64,000 bases of DNA from Bradyrhizobium sp. AZCC 1693 (lineage in GTDB: Bacteria; Pseudomonadota; Alphaproteobacteria; Rhizobiales; Xanthobacteraceae): NCBI RefSeq assembly GCF_036924745.1, contig NZ_JAZHSD010000001.1, positions 3,348,001 through 3,412,000 of the forward strand. Reading direction: 5' to 3'. Shown here in pieces: positions 20,764-31,881 of the stretch; position 1 is the stretch's first letter, and the number at the start of each line of letters is the position of its first letter. Under the pieces are notes generated by a model. That model did no database searches, had not been told where the DNA came from, and was given only the letters and a program-made list of their open reading frames with translations. The position numbers and the translations under genes are program-made.

Positions 20764-21369
20764 CTAACCCTTGAATGTGGGCTGCCGCGGATGGATGCAA
20801 TCCTTGAAATCCGCAAAGCCCTTCCATGCCGGCTCCGGCGCGTCCTGTCCGGCGACCGGTACATAGATCGACGGCTCGATCGAACTCATCGTCGGAATAT
20901 AGCGCGGACAATTCGGAAAGATCGCGCGTGCGGTCACGCGGACGATGAGCTGTGCGCCGACGGTCCCCGCCAGCAGCGGATCGTTGTCGCTCACGCTGGC
21001 GCTGCCGTTGACGCGCAGGCGCCGCGGCTTGTCGTGCATGGCGATGAACAGCAACCCGACATCGGCATTGACGACAATGTTGCCGAGACTCTTGAACATG
21101 CCGTTGCCGTCATAGTCGGGGAATGCGATCTCGGAAGGTCCGGTGATGCGCACGAAGCCCGGCGCCCCGCCCTTGAACGAGCAGTCGGGCCGGCCCTCGG
21201 CGTCGGCCGTCGCCAGGAAGAAGTATGGCAGGCTTTCGATGAACTGCTTGTCGTCAGCCGAAAATTCCTTGCGCATCAGCTTCTCTTCCAGCCGGTCCGA
21301 AATCCGGCGGCTGTCGAACCGATCCTGCAATTGCCGATTGCCTTCGTGGTACATGACGCTCTCAGCCAT
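20764..21369 (-). CDS. Pyridoxamine 5'-phosphate oxidase-fold family protein
   Basis: A 201-aa protein with the FMN-binding split barrel: PYFFLATADAEGRPDCSFKG, then VRITGPSEIAFPDYDGNGMF, SLGNIVVNADVGLLFIAMHD and RRLRVNGSASV. This is the pattern of the general-stress/PNPOx-like family rather than true PdxH. A flavin- or F420-dependent reductase role is possible but unproven. Its 3' end nearly meets the acyl-CoA synthetase stop (convergent) and its start lies 53 bp from the kdpE stop. Confidence 0.8.
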   Translation of the reverse strand: MAESVMYHEGNRQLQDRFDSRRISDRLEEKLMRKEFSADDKQFIESLPYFFLATADAEGRPDCSFKGGAPGFVRITGPSEIAFPDYDGNGMFKSLGNIVVNADVGLLFIAMHDKPRRLRVNGSASVSDNDPLLAGTVGAQLIVRVTARAIFPNCPRYIPTMSSIEPSIYVPVAGQDAPEPAWKGFADFKDCIHPRQPTFKG

Positions 21370-21422
21370 GGCCTTACGTCCTCCTCCGATTCACCCGGGC
21401 GCGCGTGGTCGCCACCGGGAAG

Positions 21423-22112
21423 TCAGTCCGGCGCGCGCAACCGGTAGCCGATGCCGGTTTCGGTCAGCACGAATTGTGGACGTTCCGGATCGGCCTCGAT
21501 CTTCTGCCGGAGCTGGCGGACATAGACGCGCAGATATTGCGCATCCGTCAGTTCGTCCCAGAGCTCCTTCAACAGAAAGCGATGGGTCAGCACCTTGCCG
21601 GCATGCTGCACCAGCACGCGCAGCAGTTCATATTCCTTCGGCGATAGCTTTACCTCGCGCTCACCGGTCTTGACGATGCGGCGCACCAGATCGACCGAGA
21701 GGTCGCCGGCACGAAACACCGGCCGCTCGCCCTGCACCTGCAACTGGTGCCGCAAGGCCGCGCGCATCCGCGCCAGCAGTTCATCCATGCCGAACGGTTT
21801 TGTCAGATAATCGTCGGCGCCGAGATCAAGTGCCTGCACCTTGCCGGCCTCGTCGCCGCGGCTCGACAGCACCACGATCGGCACGCTCTCGTTGCGGCCA
21901 CGGATCATGCGCAGCAGTTCATGGCCCTGGATATCGGGCAGACCCAGATCGAGAATGATCAGCGCCGGGCTCTCGGCCAGCTTCTCCAGCGCGATCTTGC
22001 CGTTGGAAGCTTCGAGGATGTCATAGCCCTGCGTGCTCAGCCCCATTCGCAACAGCTTGCGGATCGGCGGCTCGTCGTCGATGACCAGCACCTTGATCGG
22101 GGCGGCGTTCAT
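21423..22112 (-). CDS. kdpE: Kdp operon response regulator
   Basis: OmpR-family transcription activator of 229 aa. The receiver domain (1-120) shows VLVIDDEPPIRKLLR and the phospho-acceptor Asp in LIILDLGLPDIQG, then DDYLTKPFGMDEL. The winged-helix domain contains LSPKEYELLRVLVQHAGKVL and YLRVYVRQLRQKIEADP. The start overlaps the kdpD stop by 4 nt (ATGA). Known role: activates kdp transcription under potassium limitation after phosphorylation by KdpD. Confidence 0.95.
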   Translation of the reverse strand: MNAAPIKVLVIDDEPPIRKLLRMGLSTQGYDILEASNGKIALEKLAESPALIILDLGLPDIQGHELLRMIRGRNESVPIVVLSSRGDEAGKVQALDLGADDYLTKPFGMDELLARMRAALRHQLQVQGERPVFRAGDLSVDLVRRIVKTGEREVKLSPKEYELLRVLVQHAGKVLTHRFLLKELWDELTDAQYLRVYVRQLRQKIEADPERPQFVLTETGIGYRLRAPD

Positions 22113-24823
22113 GCGGCGGTATCCAGCGCGCTGTCGGTGGCCGGGACCGGCAGCCGAATGGTTATAACCGCTCCGCTGCGGTCGCTGCGGTTGGCGGCCG
22201 AAATGGTGCCATGCATCGCCTCAACAAAACCACGGGAAATCGCCAGCCCAAGACCGGTGCCGGGGCGAACGTGATCGCCCTTTTGCGCGCGATAGAATTT
22301 ATCGAATACGCTTTCAAGTTCCGCGGGCGGAATGCCGTTACCCTCGTCGAGGATCTGCAGCGAGACCCTTCCCTGATCGCGCGTTCCCCGGATCGAAATC
22401 GTCGTATCGGCGGGTGCGTATTTGGCGGCGTTGTCGAGCAGGTTGAACAGCACCTGTTCGAACAACACGGCATCGAGCTCCAGCATCGGCAGATTGGGGC
22501 CGACCTCCAGCGACACCTTGTGACGCACGAGGATCTTGCCGGCGCGCCGCAGCGCGCTGCCGACGATCTCGCCGACATCGTGCCGCGCGGTGTTGGGGAC
22601 GATGGCGCCGGATTCGAGCTTGGTCATGTCGAGCAGGTTGGCGATGAACCTGTTCAACCGTTCGGATTCATCGATCATGGTGGCGAGCAGATCGTTCTTC
22701 TGCGCGTCGTCAAGGCTAGCGCCAAGATCGCGCAACATGCTGGCGGCGCCGAGCACGGAAGCCAGCGGCGTCTTCAGATCATGCGAGATCGAGGTCAGGA
22801 GCGCGCCGCGCAGCCGGTCGGATTCCACCGTGCGCTTGACCCGATCCATGTCCTCGACCAGCAGCACCCGCTCGATCGCGAGCGCGCCCTGATCGACCAA
22901 TGCATCGAGCAGGCGGCGCTGATCCGGCGTCAGCAGCGGCCCGGTGCGGTCGTCGTCGATGCCGATGACGCCGATCGCGCCGCGCCCGGTTCGCATCGGC
23001 AGGAACAGCCGTTTTGCCCCCGGCAGCGTGTCCGAACCGCGCCCGGCGGGACGATCGTTGCTCCAGGCCCAATTGGCGGCGGCGAGATCGGCCTGGTCGA
23101 GTTGGTCTTCCGGCGGATAGCCGCTCTTGACCGTCAACACGCCGTCTTCCGGCAACAGCAACACCACGCGCACTTTCAGCATCAGCGCAGTCTGATAGGC
23201 CGTCGCCCACAGCACGTCGTCGAGCGTCGCAGTACCGGCCAGCTTGCGGCTGAAGGCATAGAGCGATTCGGTGGTACGCACCCGTCCGATCGCCGCATCT
23301 GCCTGCAAGCGAACCCGCGCCGCGACATTGGAGACCAGAATCGCAATCAACATGAAGAAGAAGAAGGCGGCGATGTTGGTCGGGTCGGCGATAGTGAAAG
23401 TATGGTACGGCGGCATGAAGAAGAAATTGTAGCACAGCGAAGCTGCGACGCTTGTCAGCAGCGAAGGCAAGAGCCCGTAACGAACCGCCACGCTGACCAC
23501 GGCGGTGAGGAAGACCAGATCGACGTTCTCAATGCCGAACACCGGGTGAATGAGTTCGGCGGCGCCTAGACCGATCGCGACGAACAGCAGCGCCATCAGA
23601 TAAGGCCGCGGGTTGAACGGCTCCTGCCGCGCCGCGGTCTGCACCGCCGGCTTCGCCACGCCCTGTTCGTCGCCGGCGATCACATGCACGCTAATGTTGC
23701 CGGAGCGGCGTACCAGATCGTGCACCACGGAACCGCGCATCAGTTCGAACCACCATGAGCGGTTCGATTTACCGATGATGATCTGGGTGATGTTGTTGGC
23801 ATGCGCGAAATGGATGACGTCGTCAGCGATGCGGCGGCCGGCGCCGGGAATGGTCAGCGCTTCGCCGCCGAGCGCTTCGGCGAGCCGCATGGTGTCGGCC
23901 AGCCGGTCGCGCTGCTCGTCGGTCAGTTGCAGGCTGCGTCGCGTCTCGATGCTGACCGCGGTCCACTGCGCATGTAGCCGGTCGGCGAGCCGCTTGGTGT
24001 AGCGCACGAGGCCTGCTGCGCGCGGGTCTTCACTGACGCAGACCAGAATGCGCTCGCCGGCGGCCCACGGTCCGTCGATGGCATTGGCCTGCATGTGGGT
24101 GAGCAACTGCTCGTCGACACGCTCGGCGGTACGCCGCAGCGCCAGTTCGCGCAGCGCGGTCAGATTGCCCGGCGAGAAATAATGCTCCAGGGCGCGCTCG
24201 GCCTGCTTGGGGACATAGACCTTGCCCTCCTTCAGCCGCTGGATCAGATCATCAGGCGTCAGGTCGATCAGCTCGATGGCGTCGGCGCGGTCGAACACCT
24301 TGTCCGGCACGGTCTCGCGCACCCGCACATGCGTGATCTGCGCGACCACGTCGTTGAGGCTTTCGATGTGCTGGATATTGACGGCGGTATAGACGTCGAT
24401 GCCATGGGACAGCAATTCCTCGACGTCGAGATAGCGCTTTGGATGGCGACTGCCGGGCGCGTTGGTGTGGGCGAGCTCATCGACGAGCGCGATCTGCGGC
24501 CGCCGCGCAATCAGCGCGTCGAGGTCCATCTCCTCGAGTGTCTGCTCCTTGTAGGCGAGCCGCCGGCGCGGCAGCACTTCGAGGCCGTTCAGAAGGGCTT
24601 CCGTTTCCGCCCGGCCATGGGTCTCGACCACGCCCACCACGACATCGGCGCCGGCCTTCTTCCTGGCATGGGCGCTCTGCAGCATTTCGTAGGTCTTGCC
24701 GACGCCGGGGGCTGCGCCGACGAAGATCTTGAGCCGGCCCGCGCGGCTGTCCTCGCGCCGGGCCGCTTCCAGGAGGGCTTCCGGCGAGGGACGCTGTTCA
24801 GGGTCGCGGCGGGTTTGGACCAT
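22109..24823 (-). CDS. kdpD: Sensor histidine kinase of the Kdp system
   Basis: A 904-aa membrane kinase. The order is KdpD domain with Walker A GAAPGVGKTYEML (about 36-48), a universal-stress-like domain (about 250-370), four membrane segments (about 405-505, e.g. YLMALLFVAIGLGAAELI), a GAF domain (about 520-640), HisKA with SISHDLKTPLASVLG and HATPase with NLLDNAAKYAP and GTGLGLAIS. All parts of a full-length KdpD are present. It is translationally coupled to kdpE and lies 41 nt after kdpC. Confidence 0.95.
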   Translation of the reverse strand: MVQTRRDPEQRPSPEALLEAARREDSRAGRLKIFVGAAPGVGKTYEMLQSAHARKKAGADVVVGVVETHGRAETEALLNGLEVLPRRRLAYKEQTLEEMDLDALIARRPQIALVDELAHTNAPGSRHPKRYLDVEELLSHGIDVYTAVNIQHIESLNDVVAQITHVRVRETVPDKVFDRADAIELIDLTPDDLIQRLKEGKVYVPKQAERALEHYFSPGNLTALRELALRRTAERVDEQLLTHMQANAIDGPWAAGERILVCVSEDPRAAGLVRYTKRLADRLHAQWTAVSIETRRSLQLTDEQRDRLADTMRLAEALGGEALTIPGAGRRIADDVIHFAHANNITQIIIGKSNRSWWFELMRGSVVHDLVRRSGNISVHVIAGDEQGVAKPAVQTAARQEPFNPRPYLMALLFVAIGLGAAELIHPVFGIENVDLVFLTAVVSVAVRYGLLPSLLTSVAASLCYNFFFMPPYHTFTIADPTNIAAFFFFMLIAILVSNVAARVRLQADAAIGRVRTTESLYAFSRKLAGTATLDDVLWATAYQTALMLKVRVVLLLPEDGVLTVKSGYPPEDQLDQADLAAANWAWSNDRPAGRGSDTLPGAKRLFLPMRTGRGAIGVIGIDDDRTGPLLTPDQRRLLDALVDQGALAIERVLLVEDMDRVKRTVESDRLRGALLTSISHDLKTPLASVLGAASMLRDLGASLDDAQKNDLLATMIDESERLNRFIANLLDMTKLESGAIVPNTARHDVGEIVGSALRRAGKILVRHKVSLEVGPNLPMLELDAVLFEQVLFNLLDNAAKYAPADTTISIRGTRDQGRVSLQILDEGNGIPPAELESVFDKFYRAQKGDHVRPGTGLGLAISRGFVEAMHGTISAANRSDRSGAVITIRLPVPATDSALDTAA

Positions 24824-24864
24824 GCGGCAATATAATCCTCACGCCCGGGCCGGCCTAGCCGGTG

Positions 24865-25467
24865 TCATTGTGAGGCCTGGTCCAGAGCCAGATTCAGGGC
24901 CAATACGTTAACTCTGTTCTCACCGAGCAATCCAGCCATGCGGCCCTGAATGTGCTCAGTGACCAGCTCGCGGACGGGGGCTTCCGGCAAGCTGCGGGCC
25001 TTTGCCACCCGCGGGACCTGGAATAGAGCGGCCTCGGGCGAAATGTCCGGATCAAGCCCGCTGCCCGAGGCGGTGACAAGGTCGACAGGCACGGGCGCAG
25101 GGGGGTTCTCGGCTTTCAGTTTCGCGACGTCTTCGTTGATCCGGTCAGCCAGCGCCTTGCTGGTGGGACCGAGGTTGGAGCCGCCGGAATTGGCGGCGTT
25201 ATAGGGCGCAGGGACCGTCTTGGTGGAATCGGCCGGGTCCGGCGCCGTGGTCGCGGACGGGCGGCCGTGGAAATATCTATCGGTCTTGAACTCCTGCCCG
25301 ATCAGCGCGGAGCCGATCACCTTGCCGTCCTTCTCGATCAGGCTGCCTTGCGCCTGTTTCGGGAAGATCACGCCGGCGATCGCGGTCATCGCGAGGGGAT
25401 AGGCGACGCCGGTGATCGCGGTGAGCAGGAGGAGGATGAGAATGGCGGGACGGAATTCTCTGAGCAT
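24865..25467 (-). CDS. kdpC: Potassium-transporting ATPase subunit C
   Basis: A single-span accessory subunit of the KdpFABC pump, 200 aa. The N-terminal membrane helix is [20 protein letters not shown], then a periplasmic domain with [27 protein letters not shown] and the C-terminal [12 protein letters not shown] typical of KdpC. It is separated from kdpB by 112 bp that hold a REP-like hairpin, unlike the tight spacing elsewhere in the operon. Confidence 0.95.
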   Translation of the reverse strand: MLREFRPAILILLLLTAITGVAYPLAMTAIAGVIFPKQAQGSLIEKDGKVIGSALIGQEFKTDRYFHGRPSATTAPDPADSTKTVPAPYNAANSGGSNLGPTSKALADRINEDVAKLKAENPPAPVPVDLVTASGSGLDPDISPEAALFQVPRVAKARSLPEAPVRELVTEHIQGRMAGLLGENRVNVLALNLALDQASQ

Positions 25468-25490
25468 GTTGTGTCTCCGTAAGTGTCTCC

Positions 25491-25571
25491 GTCATTGCGA
25501 GGAGCGAAGCGACGAAGCAATCCATTTTGTGTTTGCGGCGGTATGGATTGCTTCGCTGCGCTCGCAATGAC
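25491..25571. repeat. REP-like hairpin between kdpB and kdpC
   Basis: GTCATTGCGAGGAGCGAAGC with AAGCAATCCA is mirrored by TGGATTGCTTCGCTGCGCTC and GCAATGAC, forming a long imperfect stem around a 20-nt loop. It resembles the short palindromic elements common in Bradyrhizobium/Rhodopseudomonas intergenic regions. It lies inside an operon. Confidence 0.8.
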
Positions 25572-25579
25572 GGTTGGGT

Positions 25580-27697
<2,118 letters not shown>

Positions 27698-27721
27698 GGA
27701 CGTAGACTCCAAAGGCGTCGC

Positions 27722-29425
27722 TCAGAACAGGGTGTTGGCATTCATGGCGAGGTGCTCGACGATCGGCCCGAGCGCCAGCGCTGGGAAGAACGTCAGCCCG
27801 CCGATGATCAGGATCACGCCGACGACGAGACCGACGAACAGGCCGCCGGTGGTCGGCAATGTGCCTGCCGACGGCGGCATCGACTTCTTGCCGGCGAGCG
27901 AGCCGGCCAGCGCCATCGCCGGCACGATCATGAAGAAGCGGCCGACGAACATCGAACTCGCGAGCGTCAGATTGTAGAAGAAGGTGTTGCCGGTCAGGCC
28001 GCCAAACGCCGAGCCGTTATTGCCGGTCGCCGAGGTGAAGGCATAGAGCACCTCCGTGAACCCGTGGGGGCCAGCATTAGCCATCGACGCCACCGCCGAC
28101 GGCAGCACCACGGCGACCGCGGTCCAGCCGAGATACATCAGTGGCAGCACCAGGATCGCCAGCATCGCCATTTTGACCTCGCGCGCCTCGATCTTCTTGC
28201 CGACATATTCCGGCGTGCGGCCGACCATCAGTCCGGCGACGAAGATCGCCAGCACGACGAACAGCAGCATGCCGTAAAGCCCGGCGCCGACGCCGCCGAC
28301 GATGATTTCGCCAAGCTGGATGTTGAGCAGCGGGATCATGCCGCCAAGCGCGGTGAATGAGTCATGCATGGCGTTGACCGCGCCGCACGAGGCCGCCGTG
28401 GTGATGACCGCAAAGAGCGAGGAGGCAACGATGCCGAACCGGACCTCCTTGCCTTCCATGTTGCCGCCGGTTAGCCCGAGCGCGGCGAGCGTCGAGGTGC
28501 CGTTGGCTTCGGCCCAATAGGTGACGGCAACGCCCGACAGGAACAGCACGCCCATCACGGCGAGGATCGCCCAGCCCTGTCGCTGGTTGGCGACCATACG
28601 GCCGAACACGTTGGTCAGCGCCGCGCCAAGCGCAAAGATCGAGATCATCTGCACGAAGTTCGACAGCGCGGTGGGGTTTTCGAAGGGATGCGCGGCGTTG
28701 GCATTGAAGAAGCCGCCGCCATTGGTGCCGAGCATCTTGATGGCGACCTGCGAGGCGACGGGGCCCACCGCGATGGTCTGCTTGGCGCCCTCCAGCGTCG
28801 TGGCCTCGACATAGGCGCCGAGCGTCTGCGGCATGCCCTGCCAGACCAGGAACAGCGTGTAGATGATGCAGATCGGCAGCAGCACATAGAGGGTGCAGCG
28901 CGTCACATCGACCCAGAAATTGCCGATGGTGCGCATTGAGGAGCGGGAGAAGCCGCGGATCAGGGCGACCGCGAGCGCAATGCCCGTCGCGGCCGAGAGG
29001 AAGTTCTGGTGCGTCAGGCCGACCATCTGCGTCAGATAGGACAGCGTGCTCTCGCCGCCGTAGTTCTGCCAGTTGGTGTTGGTGAGGAAGGAGATCGCCG
29101 TGTTGAACGAGAGATCAGGGGCGACGGCAGATTGCTCCGCCGGATTGAACGGCAACAGCGCCTGCAGCCGCATCAGGCCGTAGATGATGAGAAAGCCGCC
29201 GACATGGAACAGCAGCATGGCGACCGTATAGGTCAGCCAATGCTGCTCGCGCTTCTCGTCGACACCGCCGATCCAGTAAAGCCCGCGTTCGACCGGGCGC
29301 AGCACCGGGGACAGAAAGGTGGACTCGCCGTTGAAGACGCGGGTCATGTACCAGCCGAGCGGTTTGACGAGCGCGGCCACGATAGCGCAGTACAGAAGAA
29401 TTTGAATCCAGCCGATGACGGTCAT
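27722..29425 (-). CDS. kdpA: Potassium-transporting ATPase subunit A
   Basis: Potassium-binding, channel-like subunit, 567 aa, with about ten membrane segments. It starts [20 protein letters not shown]. Selectivity-filter-type segments include [35 protein letters not shown] and [17 protein letters not shown], all highly conserved in KdpA. The ATG at 29425 is preceded by AAGGA 8-9 nt away. The upstream small ORF ends immediately before this ribosome-binding site. Confidence 0.96.
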   Translation of the reverse strand: MTVIGWIQILLYCAIVAALVKPLGWYMTRVFNGESTFLSPVLRPVERGLYWIGGVDEKREQHWLTYTVAMLLFHVGGFLIIYGLMRLQALLPFNPAEQSAVAPDLSFNTAISFLTNTNWQNYGGESTLSYLTQMVGLTHQNFLSAATGIALAVALIRGFSRSSMRTIGNFWVDVTRCTLYVLLPICIIYTLFLVWQGMPQTLGAYVEATTLEGAKQTIAVGPVASQVAIKMLGTNGGGFFNANAAHPFENPTALSNFVQMISIFALGAALTNVFGRMVANQRQGWAILAVMGVLFLSGVAVTYWAEANGTSTLAALGLTGGNMEGKEVRFGIVASSLFAVITTAASCGAVNAMHDSFTALGGMIPLLNIQLGEIIVGGVGAGLYGMLLFVVLAIFVAGLMVGRTPEYVGKKIEAREVKMAMLAILVLPLMYLGWTAVAVVLPSAVASMANAGPHGFTEVLYAFTSATGNNGSAFGGLTGNTFFYNLTLASSMFVGRFFMIVPAMALAGSLAGKKSMPPSAGTLPTTGGLFVGLVVGVILIIGGLTFFPALALGPIVEHLAMNANTLF

Positions 29426-29438
29426 TGTCGGGAATCCT

Positions 29439-29531
29439 TCAGGATCTCTTTGCGGGCAGCAGCAGGTGAATGAGCGCAACCAGAAGCGCCGAGGTAACAA
29501 ATGTCAGGACGACCTCGACCATCGTGATCAT
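29439..29531 (-). CDS. Predicted 30-aa membrane microprotein inside the kdp operon
   Basis: Reads [20 protein letters not shown] then [10 protein letters not shown], a single hydrophobic helix with a basic C-terminus. It begins 7 nt after the kdpF stop, and its TGA directly abuts the AGGA ribosome-binding site of kdpA. I do not recognise a named family. It has the size and topology of KdpF-like peptides and may be a second small subunit. Translation is inferred only from position and amino-acid character. A start at 29522 (MVEVVL) is also possible. Confidence 0.5.
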   Translation of the reverse strand: MITMVEVVLTFVTSALLVALIHLLLPAKRS

Positions 29532-29538
29532 GGCGCGC

Positions 29539-29628
29539 TCAGAAGCGCTCGGGCCGCAGCAGCGCGTAGGTCAGGTAAAACAGCAGGCCGAGCGAGACGA
29601 GACCGGCAAGCGAGTAATCGAAGATCAT
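29539..29628 (-). CDS. kdpF: Potassium-transporting ATPase subunit F
   Basis: A 29-aa peptide: MIFDYSLAGLVSLGLLFYLT then YALLRPERF. The YLxYALLRPERF ending is the hallmark of KdpF, a one-helix stabilising subunit of KdpFABC that contacts KdpA. GAGGAGC lies 7-8 nt before the ATG at 29628. It precedes kdpA but is separated from it by another small ORF. Confidence 0.88.
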   Translation of the reverse strand: MIFDYSLAGLVSLGLLFYLTYALLRPERF

Positions 29629-29640
29629 GGCCTTGCTCCT

Positions 29641-29724
29641 CTAGAGCCGTTCGCAAGCATAGGCATAGCCGATGCCTGCCACGAAGAAGCCGAGCGCGAG
29701 CGCCAGCATGACGATGTCCAGCAT
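29641..29724 (-). CDS. Predicted 27-aa membrane microprotein at the head of the kdp operon
   Basis: Reads MLDIVMLALALGFFVAGIGY then AYACERL: one transmembrane helix ending in a Cys-Glu-Arg-Leu tail. Similar short peptides with a YAYACDRL-like ending occur upstream of kdpF in other proteobacteria (from memory, not searched). A CAGGAA lies about 9 nt before the ATG. The TAG at 29643-29641 is followed at once by the AGGAG of kdpF, suggesting coupled translation. No function is known. Confidence 0.6.
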   Translation of the reverse strand: MLDIVMLALALGFFVAGIGYAYACERL

Positions 29725-30039
29725 GGGAATGTTCCTGTGCGACGTGATCCGCGAACCGAATGGACAGCTTTCGCGTCTTGCCGGACTGAGGTGCCACCGG
29801 GCGCATAGGTTTTCGAGACGGGAGAAGCGGCGACGTTATAGGAATCTCATAAAGACGCGCCCTCTCTTCCTTCCCATTGTGGGAGAGGTGGCGCGGACGC
29901 AGTCTGTGGGGAGAGGGAAAGAACGCCTCCTATGAAATCCCTATATCTCCGCCCCTTGCCTCCTCTCGTTTTCAAACGGCGTCTTCGCCACTTTGGATGC
30001 GCGGTTGCACTGACAGCCGCGCCAAAACGAGATGACACC
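29725..30039. other. Region upstream of kdp and of the 30040 gene
   Basis: This 315-bp gap presumably holds the kdp promoter. An AT-rich inverted-repeat-like stretch, TTATAGGAATCTCATAAA at 29836-29853, stands out in GC-rich surroundings and is a candidate KdpE operator (weak inference). Bases 29861-29888 form a hairpin (CCTCTC..., mirrored by GGGAGAGG), followed by GTGGGGAGAGGG, a repeat-like element. Confidence 0.4.
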
Positions 30040-30507
30040 ATGCCGCTTCTTTCAGATCTTGAAACTCGCACTGAGCTCAGCGACCGGCTTCGCGACGCCT
30101 ATGTCGTCACGACCGATTTCCTGTCAGACCTCATCAAGCAGACCTGCCGCCGCTTTCCGTCCAGCGGTCAAAGCAGCAAGACCGCCCGCATCGAACGGCT
30201 GATCCAGTCGCAGGCGTGGACCGATGCAGCACTTGCGCTGGTCGATTTCGAACTGCCGCAATGGCAGATCCGCCGTATCGCCTATGACGAAGGCGAATGG
30301 TACTGCGCGCTATCGCGCCAGCGCGAGTTGCCGGAATGGCTCGATCGATCGGTGGAAGCCCGCCACGCCGATCTGGCGCTGGCGATCCTGAGTGCGTTCG
30401 TCGAAGCCCGGCGTATCAGTGCGCCGTTGAACCGGACCAGCGTACCGACGGTGCCGCAGGACGCGAGGGCGCTGTACGAGCCGGTTTGCGGCGATAATTT
30501 CGCCTGA
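30040..30507 (+). CDS. Conserved hypothetical protein
   Basis: A 155-aa soluble protein beginning MPLLSDLETRTELSDRLRDA. It is helical in its first half (TTDFLSDLIKQTCRRFP, IERLIQSQAWTDAALALVDF) and then reads ELPQWQIRRIAYDEGEWYCA, LSRQRELPEWLDRSVEARH and LALAILSAFVEARR. There is no signal peptide and no motif that I can tie to a family of known function. The ATG at 30040 was chosen because upstream codons overlap repeat-like sequence. It lies divergent from kdp. Confidence 0.65.
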   Translation: MPLLSDLETRTELSDRLRDAYVVTTDFLSDLIKQTCRRFPSSGQSSKTARIERLIQSQAWTDAALALVDFELPQWQIRRIAYDEGEWYCALSRQRELPEWLDRSVEARHADLALAILSAFVEARRISAPLNRTSVPTVPQDARALYEPVCGDNFA

Positions 30508-30656
30508 CGCGCTTACCCGTCTCGGCTTCTGTCGCGTCGGCTGGTTTTTGGTTAACGAGCCACAGTCTGCTTTTTCCGACGCAAACGGATACCCTCCTTG
30601 CTCGAGACGGTATAGAATACAGGCCAGCCAACGATCCGGCAGACGGGACGGGTATC

Positions 30657-31826
30657 ATGACTGCCACATCGGCAAGCCGAACGATCATTTTCTCCATTGC
30701 GCTTGTTGCGGTTTCTGGCGTTGCGCTTGCCTTCGCCATTTTGCACGCCCGCCGCGAACCACCGGCTGACGCCAGCGCGGCGGCGATCTCAAGGCCTGCC
30801 CCGGGCGCGCGGGAGCAGAGCCCGGCCCCGCTCGCAACGGCGAAAGCGGAAGCCAACGCCATTGCGGACGCGCTGTCCGGATCGCCTCCGCCGCCGGAGA
30901 ACAGCGATGGCGTGCCGACGTTTGACGTTGCCCGGATCGAGCCGACAGGCGAGGCCGTGATCGCGGGTCGGGCAACGCCAGGCGCGTCGGTGGAGCTGCT
31001 GCGTAACGGTGAGGTGCACGATCGCGCGGTCGCGGATCAATCCGGACAGTTCGTCATCGTCCCGCCCCGGCTTCCATCAGGCACCTACGACCTGACGCTG
31101 CGCTCCAGGCAGCCGGACGGCAAGCAAATGACGTCCAAACAGAATGTGGCGGTGGCACTTGAGCCGAAAGCGACCGATCGGCCGGTCGTGGCGCTGATCA
31201 CGCCGAACAAACCCACCGTCATGCTGTCGCAACCAGCGGCGGAAAAGCCGGCGGCCGGCGCAGTGGTTGTGGCGGCGGTCGAGATCGAGCCGGGCGGCAA
31301 GTTCCATGTGAGCGGCCAGGCGCGCCCCGGCGCGGCGTTGCGGCTTTATCTCAACGACAGCTTTATCACGTCGGTAACGGCCGCCGCTGATGGCCGTTTC
31401 GCGGTCACGATCAATGAAGGGGTCGCACCGGGCAGCTACCGTGTCAGGGTGGACGAGGCGTCGAGTTCCGGCTCGGTGCACGCGCGCGCCGAGGTGCCGT
31501 TCAACGTTCCCGACACGATGGTGACCGCATCCGTGCCGGCGCAGGCCACAGCCTCCAGGCGCTCGGAGTCAGCCGCTGCACAGCAGCCGCAGCTGGCGGC
31601 CGCAGGGGCAATCGTTCTGCCAGACCGAGGTTCTCCGTCATCCGCCGTGGTGGTGCCGAAAATCACGACCACCACCGTCTCCCGCGGCGATAGCCTCTGG
31701 CGTCTCAGCCAAGTCTCGTACGGCGCGGGCACGCGCTACGCCGTTATTTACAAGGCGAACCGGGGGCAGATCCGCAATCCCAACCTGATCTATCCCGGCC
31801 AGGTCTTTGTGCTTCCGGCGAAGTGA
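30657..31826 (+). CDS. Membrane-anchored LysM domain protein
   Basis: A 389-aa protein. An N-terminal signal anchor (TIIFSIALVAVSGVALAFAI, about 9-28) precedes a low-complexity Pro/Ala linker. Two Ig-like beta repeats follow: GEAVIAGRATPGASVELLRN with GQFVIVPPRLPSGTYDLTLR, and GKFHVSGQARPGAALRLYLN with GRFAVTINEGVAPGSYRVRV. A C-terminal LysM domain (about 335-389) reads VSRGDSLWRLSQVSYG and RNPNLIYPGQVFVLP. LysM binds peptidoglycan, so the protein probably spans from the inner membrane to the wall. This architecture is common in Bradyrhizobiaceae; the exact role is unknown. Confidence 0.8.
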   Translation: MTATSASRTIIFSIALVAVSGVALAFAILHARREPPADASAAAISRPAPGAREQSPAPLATAKAEANAIADALSGSPPPPENSDGVPTFDVARIEPTGEAVIAGRATPGASVELLRNGEVHDRAVADQSGQFVIVPPRLPSGTYDLTLRSRQPDGKQMTSKQNVAVALEPKATDRPVVALITPNKPTVMLSQPAAEKPAAGAVVVAAVEIEPGGKFHVSGQARPGAALRLYLNDSFITSVTAAADGRFAVTINEGVAPGSYRVRVDEASSSGSVHARAEVPFNVPDTMVTASVPAQATASRRSESAAAQQPQLAAAGAIVLPDRGSPSSAVVVPKITTTTVSRGDSLWRLSQVSYGAGTRYAVIYKANRGQIRNPNLIYPGQVFVLPAK

Positions 31827-31881
31827 AGCGCGGCCATTTACGGTCGCGCCGTCACATCGCCGTTGAACGATCGTCGCTCAT

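Noticed and set aside
22211..23569. Plus-strand open frame opposite kdpD
   Set aside because: Antisense shadow, rich in Arg/His/Gln with no domain; kdpD is unambiguous.
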